Positions 7,371 to 15,790 of a stretch of DNA of 17,522 nucleotides are shown here, one piece after another. Source of the stretch: Alistipes sp. UBA928 (lineage in GTDB: Bacteria; Bacteroidota; Bacteroidia; Bacteroidales; Rikenellaceae); contig DBDQ01000028.1 of the NCBI GenBank assembly GCA_002293665.1, positions 1 through 17,522 of the forward strand, given 5' to 3'. Below the pieces are notes generated by a model. That model made no database searches and had not been told where the DNA came from. It saw only the letters and a program-made list of their open reading frames with translations. Every line of letters starts with the position of its first letter. Position 1 is the stretch's first letter. Position numbers and translations under genes: made by a program.

Positions 7371-8009
7371 ATGCAAAAAGTCATAACATATCCGTCCGTG
7401 GGCGAAGTCACGCTGTCGAGCACCCGCCGGTCGACACGTATATCGCTCTCTGTCAGGCCCAACGGAGCAGTACGATTATCTTTTCCGATCCGGGTGACGC
7501 AAACGCGGGCGCTTAAATTCCTGGCCGAAAAGGTCGACTGGATCGTCGCCGCGCGTCGGAAAATGGCTGAGAAATATCCCGACGCGGCCATCCCGGGAGC
7601 GGGAGTTTCGGCTGCCGGAGGAGCCATACCCGGAGAGAGCGCCGCGGAAACCGCCGCCAGAATAGCCGCCGCGAAACGGGCCCGTGAGGCGCTGCGGGCC
7701 GAGGCGAAGGCCAAACTTCCGCCGTTGGTGGCGCGTTTGGCAGCCGAACATGGTTTCTGCCACGGCGCGGTGAGGATCAAGGCAACACGCAGTCGCTGGG
7801 GAAGCTGCACGGCTCGCGGCGACATCAATCTGTCGCTTTCACTGGCGGCGCTGCCCGACCATCTCGCGGAGTACATCGTGCTGCACGAGTTGTGCCACAC
7901 GGTTCACCGCAACCATTCGCCGCGTTTTCACGCCCTTTTGGATCGCGTCACCGGCGGCCACAGCAAGGCGCTCAATCGAGAGTTGAGAAAGTATCGGCCG
8001 GGAAGCTGA
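7371..8009 (+). CDS. YgjP/WLM-like zinc metallopeptidase (M48 fold)
   Basis: A 212-residue protein of the YgjP (DUF45) metallopeptidase family. The zinc motif is H172-E-L-C-H176 with a third ligand H182 in RNHSPRFHALL, the spacing typical of this family. Upstream of it is the family block TRSRWGSCTARGDINLSLSL. The N-terminal 70 residues form the usual beta-rich domain with VRPNGAVRLSFP. Between the two domains is an Ala/Gly-rich linker (about 74-115) with two copies of AIPG. No signal peptide or membrane helix is seen, so it is probably cytosolic. Its substrate is unknown. GTG codons at 7359 and 7368 are alternative starts; ATG at 7371 is preferred as the only ATG, though no clear ribosome site precedes it. 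It follows argH after 31 bases. Confidence 0.87.
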   Translation: MQKVITYPSVGEVTLSSTRRSTRISLSVRPNGAVRLSFPIRVTQTRALKFLAEKVDWIVAARRKMAEKYPDAAIPGAGVSAAGGAIPGESAAETAARIAAAKRAREALRAEAKAKLPPLVARLAAEHGFCHGAVRIKATRSRWGSCTARGDINLSLSLAALPDHLAEYIVLHELCHTVHRNHSPRFHALLDRVTGGHSKALNRELRKYRPGS

Positions 8010-8070
8010 GGATAACAAACAGATATGGCTCTGCCGTCGGGCACTCTGCCGGGCGGGATTCCATGCTAAA

Positions 8071-11052
8071 TCAATAGACGAGTCCGTCGTAGGAGTTGCT
8101 CGATTTATCGTATTTTATGTCGCGGAGCATGCCGGCCTTGATGCCGATGTGGAAGGAGTACATTTTAGTGCGGCCCATCGGCACCCAGTTGAACGACATC
8201 TCCCAACAGTGCAGGTCGCGATTGAGGCTCAACTGCATGTGCGACAGTTTTCGCCGCGTGAAGTCGTAGCCGCTGTCGAAGTGGAAACCCCATTTTTCGG
8301 TGAGGGTGACGTTGCCGTTGAATCCCAGGTTTTGGGTTATCTCGGGCCGTCGCCCGCGGTGTTGGTAGTTGATGCTGTAATTGAACGTGAACGACCACGG
8401 GACGTTGAAGTCGTAGTATCCGCGCACCATGTATGCCCGCCGCGTGGCGGGATCGAGACCGTTGCCGAAGTTGTATGGATTGTAGGCTGGATCGTAGGGG
8501 TTCACGTACTGATTCTGGAGACTTCCCTGGCCCGGTGAGGCTCCCTGGGGCGAGTTGAAGGTCTTGCCGAACGACCAACTCGTGGCGGTTATTCGTCCGA
8601 ACTTACCCTTGCCTATGGCGTATTTCCCTATCTGCCTCACCCCACCGCGTCCGTCGTCGATAAACCGGTATGGAGTCCAGTTTCCGCTCAGTTGCAGGGC
8701 AAATCCTTTGAATATCTCGCCCGTGCGGAACGAGATGCCCACGTCGCCCATGTGCATCGAGTCTTTCAGGAAGTTCCACGACAGTCCGCTCAGCGAGAGT
8801 TGCTCTATGACGGTGATCTTTTTCACCCCGGTTGAGTCGCGGCCGTCCCTCACCTTGATCTCGAGCTGGTTCGAGATCGACCCGTTGATCGACGCCTGCG
8901 GCCCGCCAGGGGTGATCGTCGGCGATCCCTTCACGGGCAGATAAGATGTCACACTGCCGTCGGGACTGCTCTGCACGTTTTCGTAGAACCCGTACCGGGG
9001 GTGGGTGAAGTCGGGAGCGTAGGTGAAGCTGATGGTGGGCGTGATCATGTGGCGGAAGGCCTGCAGCCATTTGGTCTTCCCCTCGCGCTGTTTCACCTCG
9101 AACACGCCGTAGAGTTTCGTCGAGAACGATCCGTTGACCCTCCAGTCGTATGTACGGTAGAACCCGAATTCGGGTGGAATATCCTCGATAGGCACGGCCG
9201 CTCCTGTTCCCTGGGTACCGCCCGTGGGATCCCACGCCTGCATCTGCCGGCGGAAGTTCCACGCCTCGTTGTAGCTGAGCGACGGCGAGAAGTTTATGTA
9301 TCCCAACAGGTTGAGCGACGTTTTTACTCCCACCCTGTGGCTCACTCCGTTTTGAAGGTTTTGGAGCGTCTCTTTCGTAAAGAACTCATGCTCCTTGGGG
9401 CCGTTGCCCGTTGCACCAGGCCGGGCCGAAGTTTGATTTTGGGCCTGCATAGAGTAGTCCACGGTGATCTTTTCGTACCAACGCTGTTTACCCACTGCGT
9501 TTTTGCGTTTAAACGGGGCGAACGACCCGACGCTGAGGCTTATGTTGGGCAGGGTGACGTTGATGGTGGAGTCGCGCGAGTTGGTGGTCATGTTGAACGC
9601 GGTGGTGAGGTTGACCGTGGTCTGCCCCACGTCCCAGTTCCGGGAGTACGACACCGACGAGGTGGTACTTGTATTAAGGTGATCCTGCAGCGAGGTTGTG
9701 GCAAGTTGCCGCTGTCCCGCGGTCTGGAAGTTGACATTGGCCGAGAAGGTTTGCCGCGGATTGGCCTTGGGGTCTTGCGTGTGGTTCCACGTGATGGCAA
9801 TGGTGTTGCTCCTCTGCGGGTTGGGGTCGCCCATCTTGAGTATGTTGTAGGAGGCGCTCAACCCGCCGCTGAACTTGTAGCGTTTGATGTAGCGGCTGGC
9901 GGCGTTGATGCCCCACGACCCAAGGGTGTAGATGTCGGCGGTGAGGTTCAGGTCGAGGTGGTCGCCGAAGGTGAAGTAGTAACCGCCGCCGCGCAGGTAG
10001 AATCCTCGGTTGACCTCCTCACCCCAGGTTGGCATTATGATCCCCGCTGTCGGCCCAACCGACATTGGGAAGAACCCGCCCGGAATACCGGGAAAATAGA
10101 TCGGCACATCCTCCATCACGAAGTAGGCGTAGCCCGTGATTATCTTTTTACCGGGAATCACCCTCGCCTTGGTCATCGCTATGTAGAAGTGAGGATGCTC
10201 CACCAGGTCGCAGGTGGTGTATTTCAACTGTTCGCCGTTCATCGAGCCGTCGGGCATTCGTTTCATGCGTCGGGCGAGCATGAATCCCTCGCCGTCCTGC
10301 GTGGCGACTCCCTGCACGAGGGCCTTTCTCGACTCGAGGTTGTATTTGACGGTGACCATCGTATAACTCGTGCCGGCCTGAAGGAATTCGGGGCGCGTCA
10401 CCACTCCGAGCGAGTCGGGCACACCCGTTCCCGAAATCTCTTTGGTGGTGGCGTTCACCACTATAAAGTCGGCTTTGAGGTTGTTGTCTTCGTAGGTGAG
10501 GTCTCCCAGATTGTAGTGGAATATGTAGTTGAGCCTGCGGTCGTACACCACCGAGTCCTGCGCATGAGCCACCACGGGCGCATCGAGGAACGGCTCGTCG
10601 CGCCTTCTCGGCCCCCGTCTCGCAGGTGGTGTCAGGCTGTCGAGGGCGAGGGAGTCGACGGGGAGTGAAGCCAGCGAAAGGGAGTCGAGTGTGAGAGAGT
10701 CGGCCCGGCCGGCGGAGTCGGAAATCCGCCCGGCAAGCAGCGTAGAATCGGCGAGCAGCGTGTCGGCCCGGCCTGCCAGCAGAGCTGAATCGACGGGTGG
10801 CAGAGCGGGATCGAACGAAGGAAGAGATGGTTCGACGGCAAAAAGTACGGAATCCACAGGCGGAGCGACCGGGTGAACAACAGACGGTGCGGAACCGGCC
10901 GCCGGTGCCGGAGAAGGCTCGAAAACAGCTCCCGGCCCACGCCTCGACCCCGATGGAGTCCCTATGGGCGAGCACGCCGTGACCACTCCCGCAACCGCGA
11001 CGAGAGCCGTCATGAAACTGCGAATAAGATATTTTTTGCTGCCGATGGCCAA
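8071..11052 (-). CDS. lptD: LPS-assembly outer-membrane protein LptD (Bacteroidota type)
   Basis: A protein of about 993 residues that would insert lipopolysaccharide into the outer leaflet of the outer membrane. After the export signal comes a Pro/Asp/Ser low-complexity region (about 30-150). Next is a periplasmic OstA/LptA-like domain (about 168-310) with NLKADFIVVN, KYNLESRKALVQGV and the marker KYTTCDLVEHPHFYI, then VPIYFPGIPGGFFP entering a long beta barrel. The barrel alternates polar and aromatic residues and ends with LNRDLHCWEMSFNWVPMG, typical of Bacteroidota LptD. The start is uncertain. The longest frame begins with a TTG at 11085, but that TTG lies inside a -7 promoter element. 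ATG at 11013 would leave no basic residues before the hydrophobic core. TTG at 11052 gives a sound signal (KKYLIR, hydrophobic core, VVTAC) and is used here. The Cys gives a lipobox-like end, unusual for LptD. Confidence 0.88.
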   Translation of the reverse strand: MAIGSKKYLIRSFMTALVAVAGVVTACSPIGTPSGSRRGPGAVFEPSPAPAAGSAPSVVHPVAPPVDSVLFAVEPSLPSFDPALPPVDSALLAGRADTLLADSTLLAGRISDSAGRADSLTLDSLSLASLPVDSLALDSLTPPARRGPRRRDEPFLDAPVVAHAQDSVVYDRRLNYIFHYNLGDLTYEDNNLKADFIVVNATTKEISGTGVPDSLGVVTRPEFLQAGTSYTMVTVKYNLESRKALVQGVATQDGEGFMLARRMKRMPDGSMNGEQLKYTTCDLVEHPHFYIAMTKARVIPGKKIITGYAYFVMEDVPIYFPGIPGGFFPMSVGPTAGIIMPTWGEEVNRGFYLRGGGYYFTFGDHLDLNLTADIYTLGSWGINAASRYIKRYKFSGGLSASYNILKMGDPNPQRSNTIAITWNHTQDPKANPRQTFSANVNFQTAGQRQLATTSLQDHLNTSTTSSVSYSRNWDVGQTTVNLTTAFNMTTNSRDSTINVTLPNISLSVGSFAPFKRKNAVGKQRWYEKITVDYSMQAQNQTSARPGATGNGPKEHEFFTKETLQNLQNGVSHRVGVKTSLNLLGYINFSPSLSYNEAWNFRRQMQAWDPTGGTQGTGAAVPIEDIPPEFGFYRTYDWRVNGSFSTKLYGVFEVKQREGKTKWLQAFRHMITPTISFTYAPDFTHPRYGFYENVQSSPDGSVTSYLPVKGSPTITPGGPQASINGSISNQLEIKVRDGRDSTGVKKITVIEQLSLSGLSWNFLKDSMHMGDVGISFRTGEIFKGFALQLSGNWTPYRFIDDGRGGVRQIGKYAIGKGKFGRITATSWSFGKTFNSPQGASPGQGSLQNQYVNPYDPAYNPYNFGNGLDPATRRAYMVRGYYDFNVPWSFTFNYSINYQHRGRRPEITQNLGFNGNVTLTEKWGFHFDSGYDFTRRKLSHMQLSLNRDLHCWEMSFNWVPMGRTKMYSFHIGIKAGMLRDIKYDKSSNSYDGLVY
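10633..10794 (-). repeat. lptD: Low-complexity D-S-L / AGRAD repeats in lptD
   Basis: This part of lptD encodes a run of short imperfect repeats: DSALLAGRADTLLADSTLL, then AGRISDSAGRADSLTLDSLS, then LASLPVDSLALDSL. The DNA shows matching direct repeats, for example gtcggcccggcc beginning near 10701 and near 10762 on the plus strand. It lies between the signal peptide and the folded periplasmic domain, so it is probably a flexible tether. Repeat number may vary between strains. Confidence 0.6.
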
Positions 11053-11070
11053 TGTTCCGAGATAAATCGT

Positions 11071-11078
11071 TAATTTTG
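11071..11078 (+). promoter_or_regulatory. -7 element of the amidase-mlaD-mutS2-murF operon
   Basis: TAATTTTG is a full match to the TAnnTTTG consensus. No convincing TTTG -33 element is seen 19-21 bases upstream, so strength is unclear. The expected start site, about 11085, lies inside the opposite -7 element and leaves a leader of about 43 bases to the amidase ATG. Confidence 0.5.
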
Positions 11079-11082
11079 CTGA

Positions 11083-11090
11083 CAAAAGTA
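11083..11090 (-). promoter_or_regulatory. -7 element of the lptD promoter
   Basis: On the minus strand this reads TACTTTTG, a full match to TAnnTTTG. A TTTA at 11112-11115 (minus strand) lies 21 bases upstream, one base off the -33 TTTG. Transcription would start near 11076, leaving a leader of about 24 bases to the TTG start at 11052. Confidence 0.6.
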
Positions 11091-11127
11091 GAACATTTTT
11101 TGCAAGTAGCCTAAAGAAAGAATAATA

Positions 11128-12327
11128 ATGAATATCCCCCGCACACTCCTGTCTATGGTGCTAACGGCGTTTCTCGCATTTTCGATATGCGGTACGGTCA
11201 CAGCACAGCACAAAAATTTTATCCTCGTAATCGACGCAGGCCACGGAGGCGAAGACCCCGGCGCCACACGCAGTCGCTACCTTGAGAAGGATATTAATCT
11301 GGAGATAGCTCTCTCGCTGGGCTCGCTAATCACGCGCAGCCTCCCCGGGGTCGACGTGCTCTACACCCGCACCGAGGATCGCGCCGTGGGACTCGCCGCC
11401 CGGGGCGACTTTGCCAACCGGGCGGGCGCCGACCTGTTCCTGTCGATCCACACCAACTCCAACGCAAGCTCGTCGCCCAACGGTTCTGAGACATACGTGA
11501 TGGGTATGGACAAGAGCGACGACAACCTTGCAGTGGCAAAACTCGAGAACGACGTGATGCGCTACGAAAAGGACTACACCACGACCTACGCCGCGTTCGA
11601 TCCCGCCTCGACCGAGATGTCAATCATCATGGGCATGATGCAGTACGCCCACTTCGAGAGCAGCTTAGAGTTTGCGCGCATGGTGCAGAGGCGTTTTGCC
11701 GCCGACACCCCCCTGCGCGACCGCGGCGCCAAACAGGGCCCCTTCGCGGTGCTGTGGAAACCCACCATGCCGCGCGTGCTGGTCGAGATGGGTTTTATAT
11801 CCAACGACTCCGACCGCCGTTACCTATACTCCGACAAGGGGAAGGCGGCGATAGTGGAGGTGCTTTACGGTGCCTTCCGCGAATACAAAGAGGGTCTCGA
11901 TTCGGGTATAACGCCTGCTCCGGCACCCGTCCCGGCGCCCGTTTTCACACAGACGACTCCTCCGGCGGCTCCCGTGACAGCCGCTCCGCCAGTAACAGCC
12001 GCGCCACCTGTGACGGCTACTCCTCTGGTAACTACCACGCCCCCAGTGACAACCGCGCCCCCGGCTCCGGTGATTGTCGTCCCGCCGGTACAGACCGCGC
12101 CTCCCGCTCCCACCGTAATTCGTGAGTTCTACGTGCAGTTGGCCGCGGCGCGCACCAGTGTTTCGGTGCTCGACAACCGGTGGACGCCATATCGCGGTGA
12201 GGTGGTGGAACGCCAGATCGACGGCTGGTTCAAGTATGCTCTGGGGCCATATACCGAAAGTGAGGCGGCGGCGAAACTCGCCGAAGTGCGCAGAACGAAG
12301 TTCCGCGACGCCTTTATAGTAAGATAA
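11128..12327 (+). CDS. Secreted N-acetylmuramoyl-L-alanine amidase (Amidase_3) with SPOR-like C-terminus
   Basis: A 399-residue zinc enzyme that would cut the bond between N-acetylmuramic acid and the stem peptide in the periplasm, as in cell separation or wall turnover. Residues 1-27 form a signal peptide ending TVTAQ. The catalytic domain (about 30-254) shows VIDAGHGGEDPGA with zinc ligand H39, E53 in YLEKDIN, H108 in FLSIHTNS, and the catalytic E220 in RVLVEMGFISN. A Pro/Thr/Ala-rich linker (263-329) follows, then a C-terminal domain (331-399, REFYVQLAAARTSV...FKYALGPYTESEAAAKL) that looks like a SPOR peptidoglycan-binding domain. The ATG at 11128 is followed at once by the signal peptide and preceded by a purine-rich AAAGAAAG. 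It is first gene of the rightward operon, with mlaD 7 bases after it. Confidence 0.93.
   Translation: MNIPRTLLSMVLTAFLAFSICGTVTAQHKNFILVIDAGHGGEDPGATRSRYLEKDINLEIALSLGSLITRSLPGVDVLYTRTEDRAVGLAARGDFANRAGADLFLSIHTNSNASSSPNGSETYVMGMDKSDDNLAVAKLENDVMRYEKDYTTTYAAFDPASTEMSIIMGMMQYAHFESSLEFARMVQRRFAADTPLRDRGAKQGPFAVLWKPTMPRVLVEMGFISNDSDRRYLYSDKGKAAIVEVLYGAFREYKEGLDSGITPAPAPVPAPVFTQTTPPAAPVTAAPPVTAAPPVTATPLVTTTPPVTTAPPAPVIVVPPVQTAPPAPTVIREFYVQLAAARTSVSVLDNRWTPYRGEVVERQIDGWFKYALGPYTESEAAAKLAEVRRTKFRDAFIVR
11914..12114 (+). repeat. Pro/Thr linker repeats in the amidase gene
   Basis: The linker DNA consists of degenerate units encoding PPVT followed by A, T or both: APVTAAPPVTAAPPVTAT, then PLVTTTPPVTTAPPAPV. 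The units differ at third codon positions, so this is an older protein-level repeat and not a fresh tandem DNA duplication. It probably acts as a flexible or extended spacer between the catalytic and wall-binding domains. Confidence 0.65.
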
Positions 12328-12334
12328 AACAAAC

Positions 12335-13273
12335 ATGAAACTGAGACTGAGCAGAGAAGTAAAAATAGGTCTTTTCGCCCTTGTGATGATAGTGTGCCTC
12401 TATCTAGGGGTGAACTACCTCAAGGGGCGGGAGATTTTCAGCGGCGACAGGTTTTACTACGCACTGTTCGACCAGACCAACGGCCTGCAAACCTCGGCCC
12501 CGCTGTTGCTGCGCGGGGTGAAGGTGGGCTCGGTGACCGACATCTACCTCGACGGCGCACACCCCGACAAGGTGGTGGTGAAGGTGGGCATCAAAAAGAG
12601 CGTCGACATCCCCAGCGACTCCCATCTCGTGCTCTTCGCAAACGGACTGATGGGCGACAAGGCCATCGAACTCGTGCTCGGTTCGTCGGGCAGCTACTTC
12701 GAACGCGGGGTGATAATCCCCTCGCAGATAGCCTCGGGACTCTTCGAGAGCGCCTCCACCAACATCGAGGAGCTTGTGGCCGAGGCCAAGGCGGTGATGC
12801 ACTCGTTGGAGAACACCTCAACCACTTTGGGCAATGTGCTCGACCGCAACGCCGACGCATTCACCGGCATAATCAACAACGTGGAGAGCCTGACGGGACA
12901 ACTGTCGGACGCGAAGATCGACGCCATGCTCGGCGATCTGGAGAGTTTCACGGCCATGCTGCGCAATAACGCCGACCGTTTCGATTCGATAGTGGGCAAT
13001 CTCGATCAGGTGACGGGCTCGCTCGCCGAGGCCGATCTGCGCGGCACAGTCGACTCGCTCGGGGCAAGCATTGCACACCTCAACCGTGTACTGGCCGCAG
13101 TGAGCGAGGGTGACGGCACGGCCGCCAGACTCATAGGCGATCCCGCCCTGTACGACTCCCTCACCGTCGCCACGGGCAACCTCGCCACGCTGCTCGAAGA
13201 CCTCAAGGCCAATCCGAAACGCTACGTCCACTTCTCCCTCTTCGGCAGGTCGGAACGCCGACAGCGGCAGTAG
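12335..13273 (+). CDS. mlaD: MlaD/MCE-domain lipid-transport protein
   Basis: A 312-residue protein with a short basic N-terminus (KLRLSREVK), one membrane helix (about 11-28, IGLFALVMIVCLYLGVNY) and one MCE domain (about 38-116). The MCE domain has the typical GLQTSAPLLLRGVKVGSVTDI and the GDKAIELVLG strand. The rest is a long helical tail (about 135-290) with repeated NV/NL pairs, as in other periplasmic MCE tails. MlaD-type proteins form hexameric rings that pass phospholipids between inner and outer membrane, working with an MlaE permease and MlaF ATPase; neither partner is in this window. The C-terminus KANPKRYVHFSLFGR is Bacteroidota-like, and the last residues SERRQRQ are encoded by the 19-base repeat. 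Only 7 bases separate it from the amidase. Confidence 0.9.
   Translation: MKLRLSREVKIGLFALVMIVCLYLGVNYLKGREIFSGDRFYYALFDQTNGLQTSAPLLLRGVKVGSVTDIYLDGAHPDKVVVKVGIKKSVDIPSDSHLVLFANGLMGDKAIELVLGSSGSYFERGVIIPSQIASGLFESASTNIEELVAEAKAVMHSLENTSTTLGNVLDRNADAFTGIINNVESLTGQLSDAKIDAMLGDLESFTAMLRNNADRFDSIVGNLDQVTGSLAEADLRGTVDSLGASIAHLNRVLAAVSEGDGTAARLIGDPALYDSLTVATGNLATLLEDLKANPKRYVHFSLFGRSERRQRQ
13248..13266. repeat. 19-base repeat with hairpin, copy at the 3' end of mlaD
   Basis: The sequence ggtcggaacgccgacagcg is identical to 15878-15896. It contains perfect 5-base arms GTCGG (13249-13253) and CCGAC (13258-13262) around AACG. It ends 4 bases before the mlaD stop codon and is read as RSERRQR, the same frame as in murF. 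No T-run follows, so it is not a standard terminator. Confidence 0.7.
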
Positions 13274-13285
13274 CTACGCAAAAAA

Positions 13286-15790
13286 ATGATATATCCCGCA
13301 AATTTCGAGGAGAAGACCGGTTTCGACCGGGTGCGGCGGCAGGTGATCGGGATGTGTACCACGGCTGCGGCACGCGAGATGGTCGAGGCCGAGGACTTCA
13401 CGACCTCCGCCCCCGATCTGTCGCGGCGGTTGGGCCTTGCCGATGAGTTGCGTCTGCTGCTCGTCACGGAGGGAGGATTCCCCGGCGGCGAGTTCGTCGA
13501 CACCGCCTTGCTCACAGCCAAGGCGCGTATCGAAGGGGCTTTTCTCGAAGTAGATGAACTGCGCACGCTCCACCACGCCCTCTCGTCGGTGGCCGAAGTG
13601 CTGACCTACGTGGGGTCGAGAGACGCCCGGGCATATCCGCTGCTGCGGGCGCTCGGCGAGGGCATCGACAGCTATCCCGCCATCACGGGCCACATCGACA
13701 CACTCATAGACCGCACGGGCGGCCTGAAGGACAGCGCCTCGCCAGAACTTTACGAAATCCGCCGCACGATCCGCTCGCGAGAGGGCGACGTGGCCAAACG
13801 CATGCAGCGCATCCTGGCCCAGGCCCAAAGCGCGGGGATTGTAGACGCCGACGCGAGCCTGAGCGTAAGGGACGGTCGCACGGTAATTCCCGTGGCGGCG
13901 GGCAACAAGAAGAAACTCCCCGGATTCATACACGACGAAAGCGCCAGCGGCCGCACATTCTACATCGAGCCGGTGGAGATAGTGGAGATCAACAACGAAC
14001 TCAAGGAACTGGAGTACGCCGAGCGCCGCGAGACGGTGCGCATCCTCACCTCATTCACCGAGAGCATCAGGCCCGATCTCGACGGCATAGCCGCCGCGGG
14101 TACCTACCTGTGCGAAGTGGATTTCATACGCGCCAAGGCGCAATGGGCCGCGGCCAACGGGGCCGTGAAGCCGATAATATCCGATGACGGCAGGCTCGTG
14201 CTGCGCCAGGCCCGCCATCCGCTGCTGGCCCAGACCCTCGCGCGCGAAAAAAAGGAGCTCGTGCCGCTCGATCTCACCCTGTCGCCACAGGAGCGCATAA
14301 TGGTGATCTCGGGCCCCAACGCCGGCGGCAAGTCGGTGTGCCTGAAGACCGTGGCGCTGCTGCAATACATGTTCCAGTGCGGATTTCCCGTGCCGGTGCT
14401 CGAAAACTCCGAGATGCCGATCTTCGGGAGTCTGTTCATCGACATAGGCGACGAACAGAGCATCGAGAGCGACCTGAGCACATACAGCTCGCATCTTCTC
14501 AACATGAAAGCGATGCTCTCGGGAGCCGACAGCCGCTCGATGGTGTTCATCGACGAGTTCGGCACCGGCACCGAGCCCGTCATAGGCGGCGCCATAGCCG
14601 AGAGCGTTCTGGAGCGTTTCGTGGAGAGGGGCGTCTATGGAGTCGTAACCACCCACTACTCCAACATCAAGTACTTTGCGTCGAACCACTCCGGGGTGGT
14701 AAACGGTGCGATGGCTTTTGACGTGGCGGCGATACGTCCGCTCTTTCGCCTGATCCGGGGCGAGCCGGGGAGTTCGTTCGCCGTGGAGATCGCGCGCAAG
14801 ATAGGTCTTCCCGACCAGATAATACGCGCCGCCGCCGACAAAGCGGGCACCGACCACATAAACCTTGAGCGGCAGCTGCGCGAGATTGCGCGAGACCGCC
14901 GCTACTGGGAGACCAAACGGGAGAAGATCCGCATTGCGGATCGGCGCGTCGAGGAGTTGGAGGCCGACTACGCCTCGCGCCTCGCCGCCATCAAGAACCA
15001 GCGCGTCGAGATCATGGCCACCGCCCGCGCCGAGGCGAAAGCCCTTGTGGCCGAGGCCAACAAGCAGATCGAGAACACGATCAAAGTGATCCGCGAATCG
15101 CAGGCCGAGAAAGAGCTCACTCGTTTGGCCCGCCGCGAGATAGATAGCTTCCGGGAAACTCTCGATGCTGTCGAGGCCGAAAAAAAATCCGCCGCGGCCG
15201 TTGCCGCCGACGCGGAGATGGAACGGATTCTGCGCCGTCAGCAGAACCGCGAAAAGCGCAAGGCCGAGAGGAAAGAGCAGGCCGCAGCCGCGCAAGCCGC
15301 CCCGCCGCCACCCAAACCAGCCGCCATTGCCACAGGCTCCAAAGTGCGCATCAAAGGCCAGGACACGGTGGGCGAAGTGACCGCGGTGAAGGGGGCGAAA
15401 GCCACCGTTGCTTTTGGCCAGATACTGTCGACCGTGGCCGTCGACCGCCTCGAGACGATCTCGAACAGCGAGTATAAAACCGCCACCCGCCCTACCGCGC
15501 CACGCACGAAGATCGACGCGGCAGTAGTCGAGCGGCGTCTGCAATTCTCGCCGCGGCTCAACGTGCGGGGCATGCGTCCGAGCGAGGCGATCGAGGCGGT
15601 GGAGGAGTTTATCGACAACGCGCTGATGATAGGAATCGGCGAGGTGTCGATCCTGCACGGCAAGGGCACAGGGACGCTAAAAACCGAAATCCGACGTTAT
15701 CTGAAAGGTATACCCGCCGTGGAGAACGCCGTGGATGACCACGCCGACCGCGGCGGCGCAGGCATAACCGTAATAACGTTCAGGCAATGA
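13286..15790 (+). CDS. mutS2: MutS2 ATPase/endonuclease
   Basis: An 834-residue member of the MutS2 family, which lacks the mismatch-recognition domain of MutS1 and acts in suppressing recombination and/or rescuing collided ribosomes. The N-terminal core and clamp helices (1-310) lead into the ATPase domain, with Walker A GPNAGGKSV (343-351), a conserved segment ending ESDLSTYSSHLLNM, Walker B MVFIDEFGTGTEP (419-431) and the TTHYSNIK histidine switch. A coiled coil follows (about 515-660), then a KOW-like segment (TGSKVRIKGQDTVGEVTAV) and a C-terminal Smr domain (about 755-834) with HGKGTG at 791-796. The Smr first motif reads L758-N-V-R-G762, where LDxRG is usual. ATG at 13286 follows mlaD by 12 bases; the stop overlaps the murF start as ATGA. 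Confidence 0.95.
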   Translation: MIYPANFEEKTGFDRVRRQVIGMCTTAAAREMVEAEDFTTSAPDLSRRLGLADELRLLLVTEGGFPGGEFVDTALLTAKARIEGAFLEVDELRTLHHALSSVAEVLTYVGSRDARAYPLLRALGEGIDSYPAITGHIDTLIDRTGGLKDSASPELYEIRRTIRSREGDVAKRMQRILAQAQSAGIVDADASLSVRDGRTVIPVAAGNKKKLPGFIHDESASGRTFYIEPVEIVEINNELKELEYAERRETVRILTSFTESIRPDLDGIAAAGTYLCEVDFIRAKAQWAAANGAVKPIISDDGRLVLRQARHPLLAQTLAREKKELVPLDLTLSPQERIMVISGPNAGGKSVCLKTVALLQYMFQCGFPVPVLENSEMPIFGSLFIDIGDEQSIESDLSTYSSHLLNMKAMLSGADSRSMVFIDEFGTGTEPVIGGAIAESVLERFVERGVYGVVTTHYSNIKYFASNHSGVVNGAMAFDVAAIRPLFRLIRGEPGSSFAVEIARKIGLPDQIIRAAADKAGTDHINLERQLREIARDRRYWETKREKIRIADRRVEELEADYASRLAAIKNQRVEIMATARAEAKALVAEANKQIENTIKVIRESQAEKELTRLARREIDSFRETLDAVEAEKKSAAAVAADAEMERILRRQQNREKRKAERKEQAAAAQAAPPPPKPAAIATGSKVRIKGQDTVGEVTAVKGAKATVAFGQILSTVAVDRLETISNSEYKTATRPTAPRTKIDAAVVERRLQFSPRLNVRGMRPSEAIEAVEEFIDNALMIGIGEVSILHGKGTGTLKTEIRRYLKGIPAVENAVDDHADRGGAGITVITFRQ

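Noticed and set aside
8010..8070. Possible shared terminator between the convergent metallopeptidase and lptD genes
   Set aside because: The only hairpin seen is a 4-base stem (GGCA/TGCC) without a T-run on either strand, so it is not enough to call.
9001..10668. 555-residue plus-strand open frame opposite lptD
   Set aside because: It lies wholly inside the well-supported lptD gene, with a Val/Arg/Gly-rich translation and no recognisable domain. It is a codon-bias shadow.
13248..13270. Terminator at the end of mlaD
   Set aside because: The hairpin precedes the stop codon and no T-run follows; mutS2 starts 12 bases after mlaD, so a terminator here would break an evident operon.
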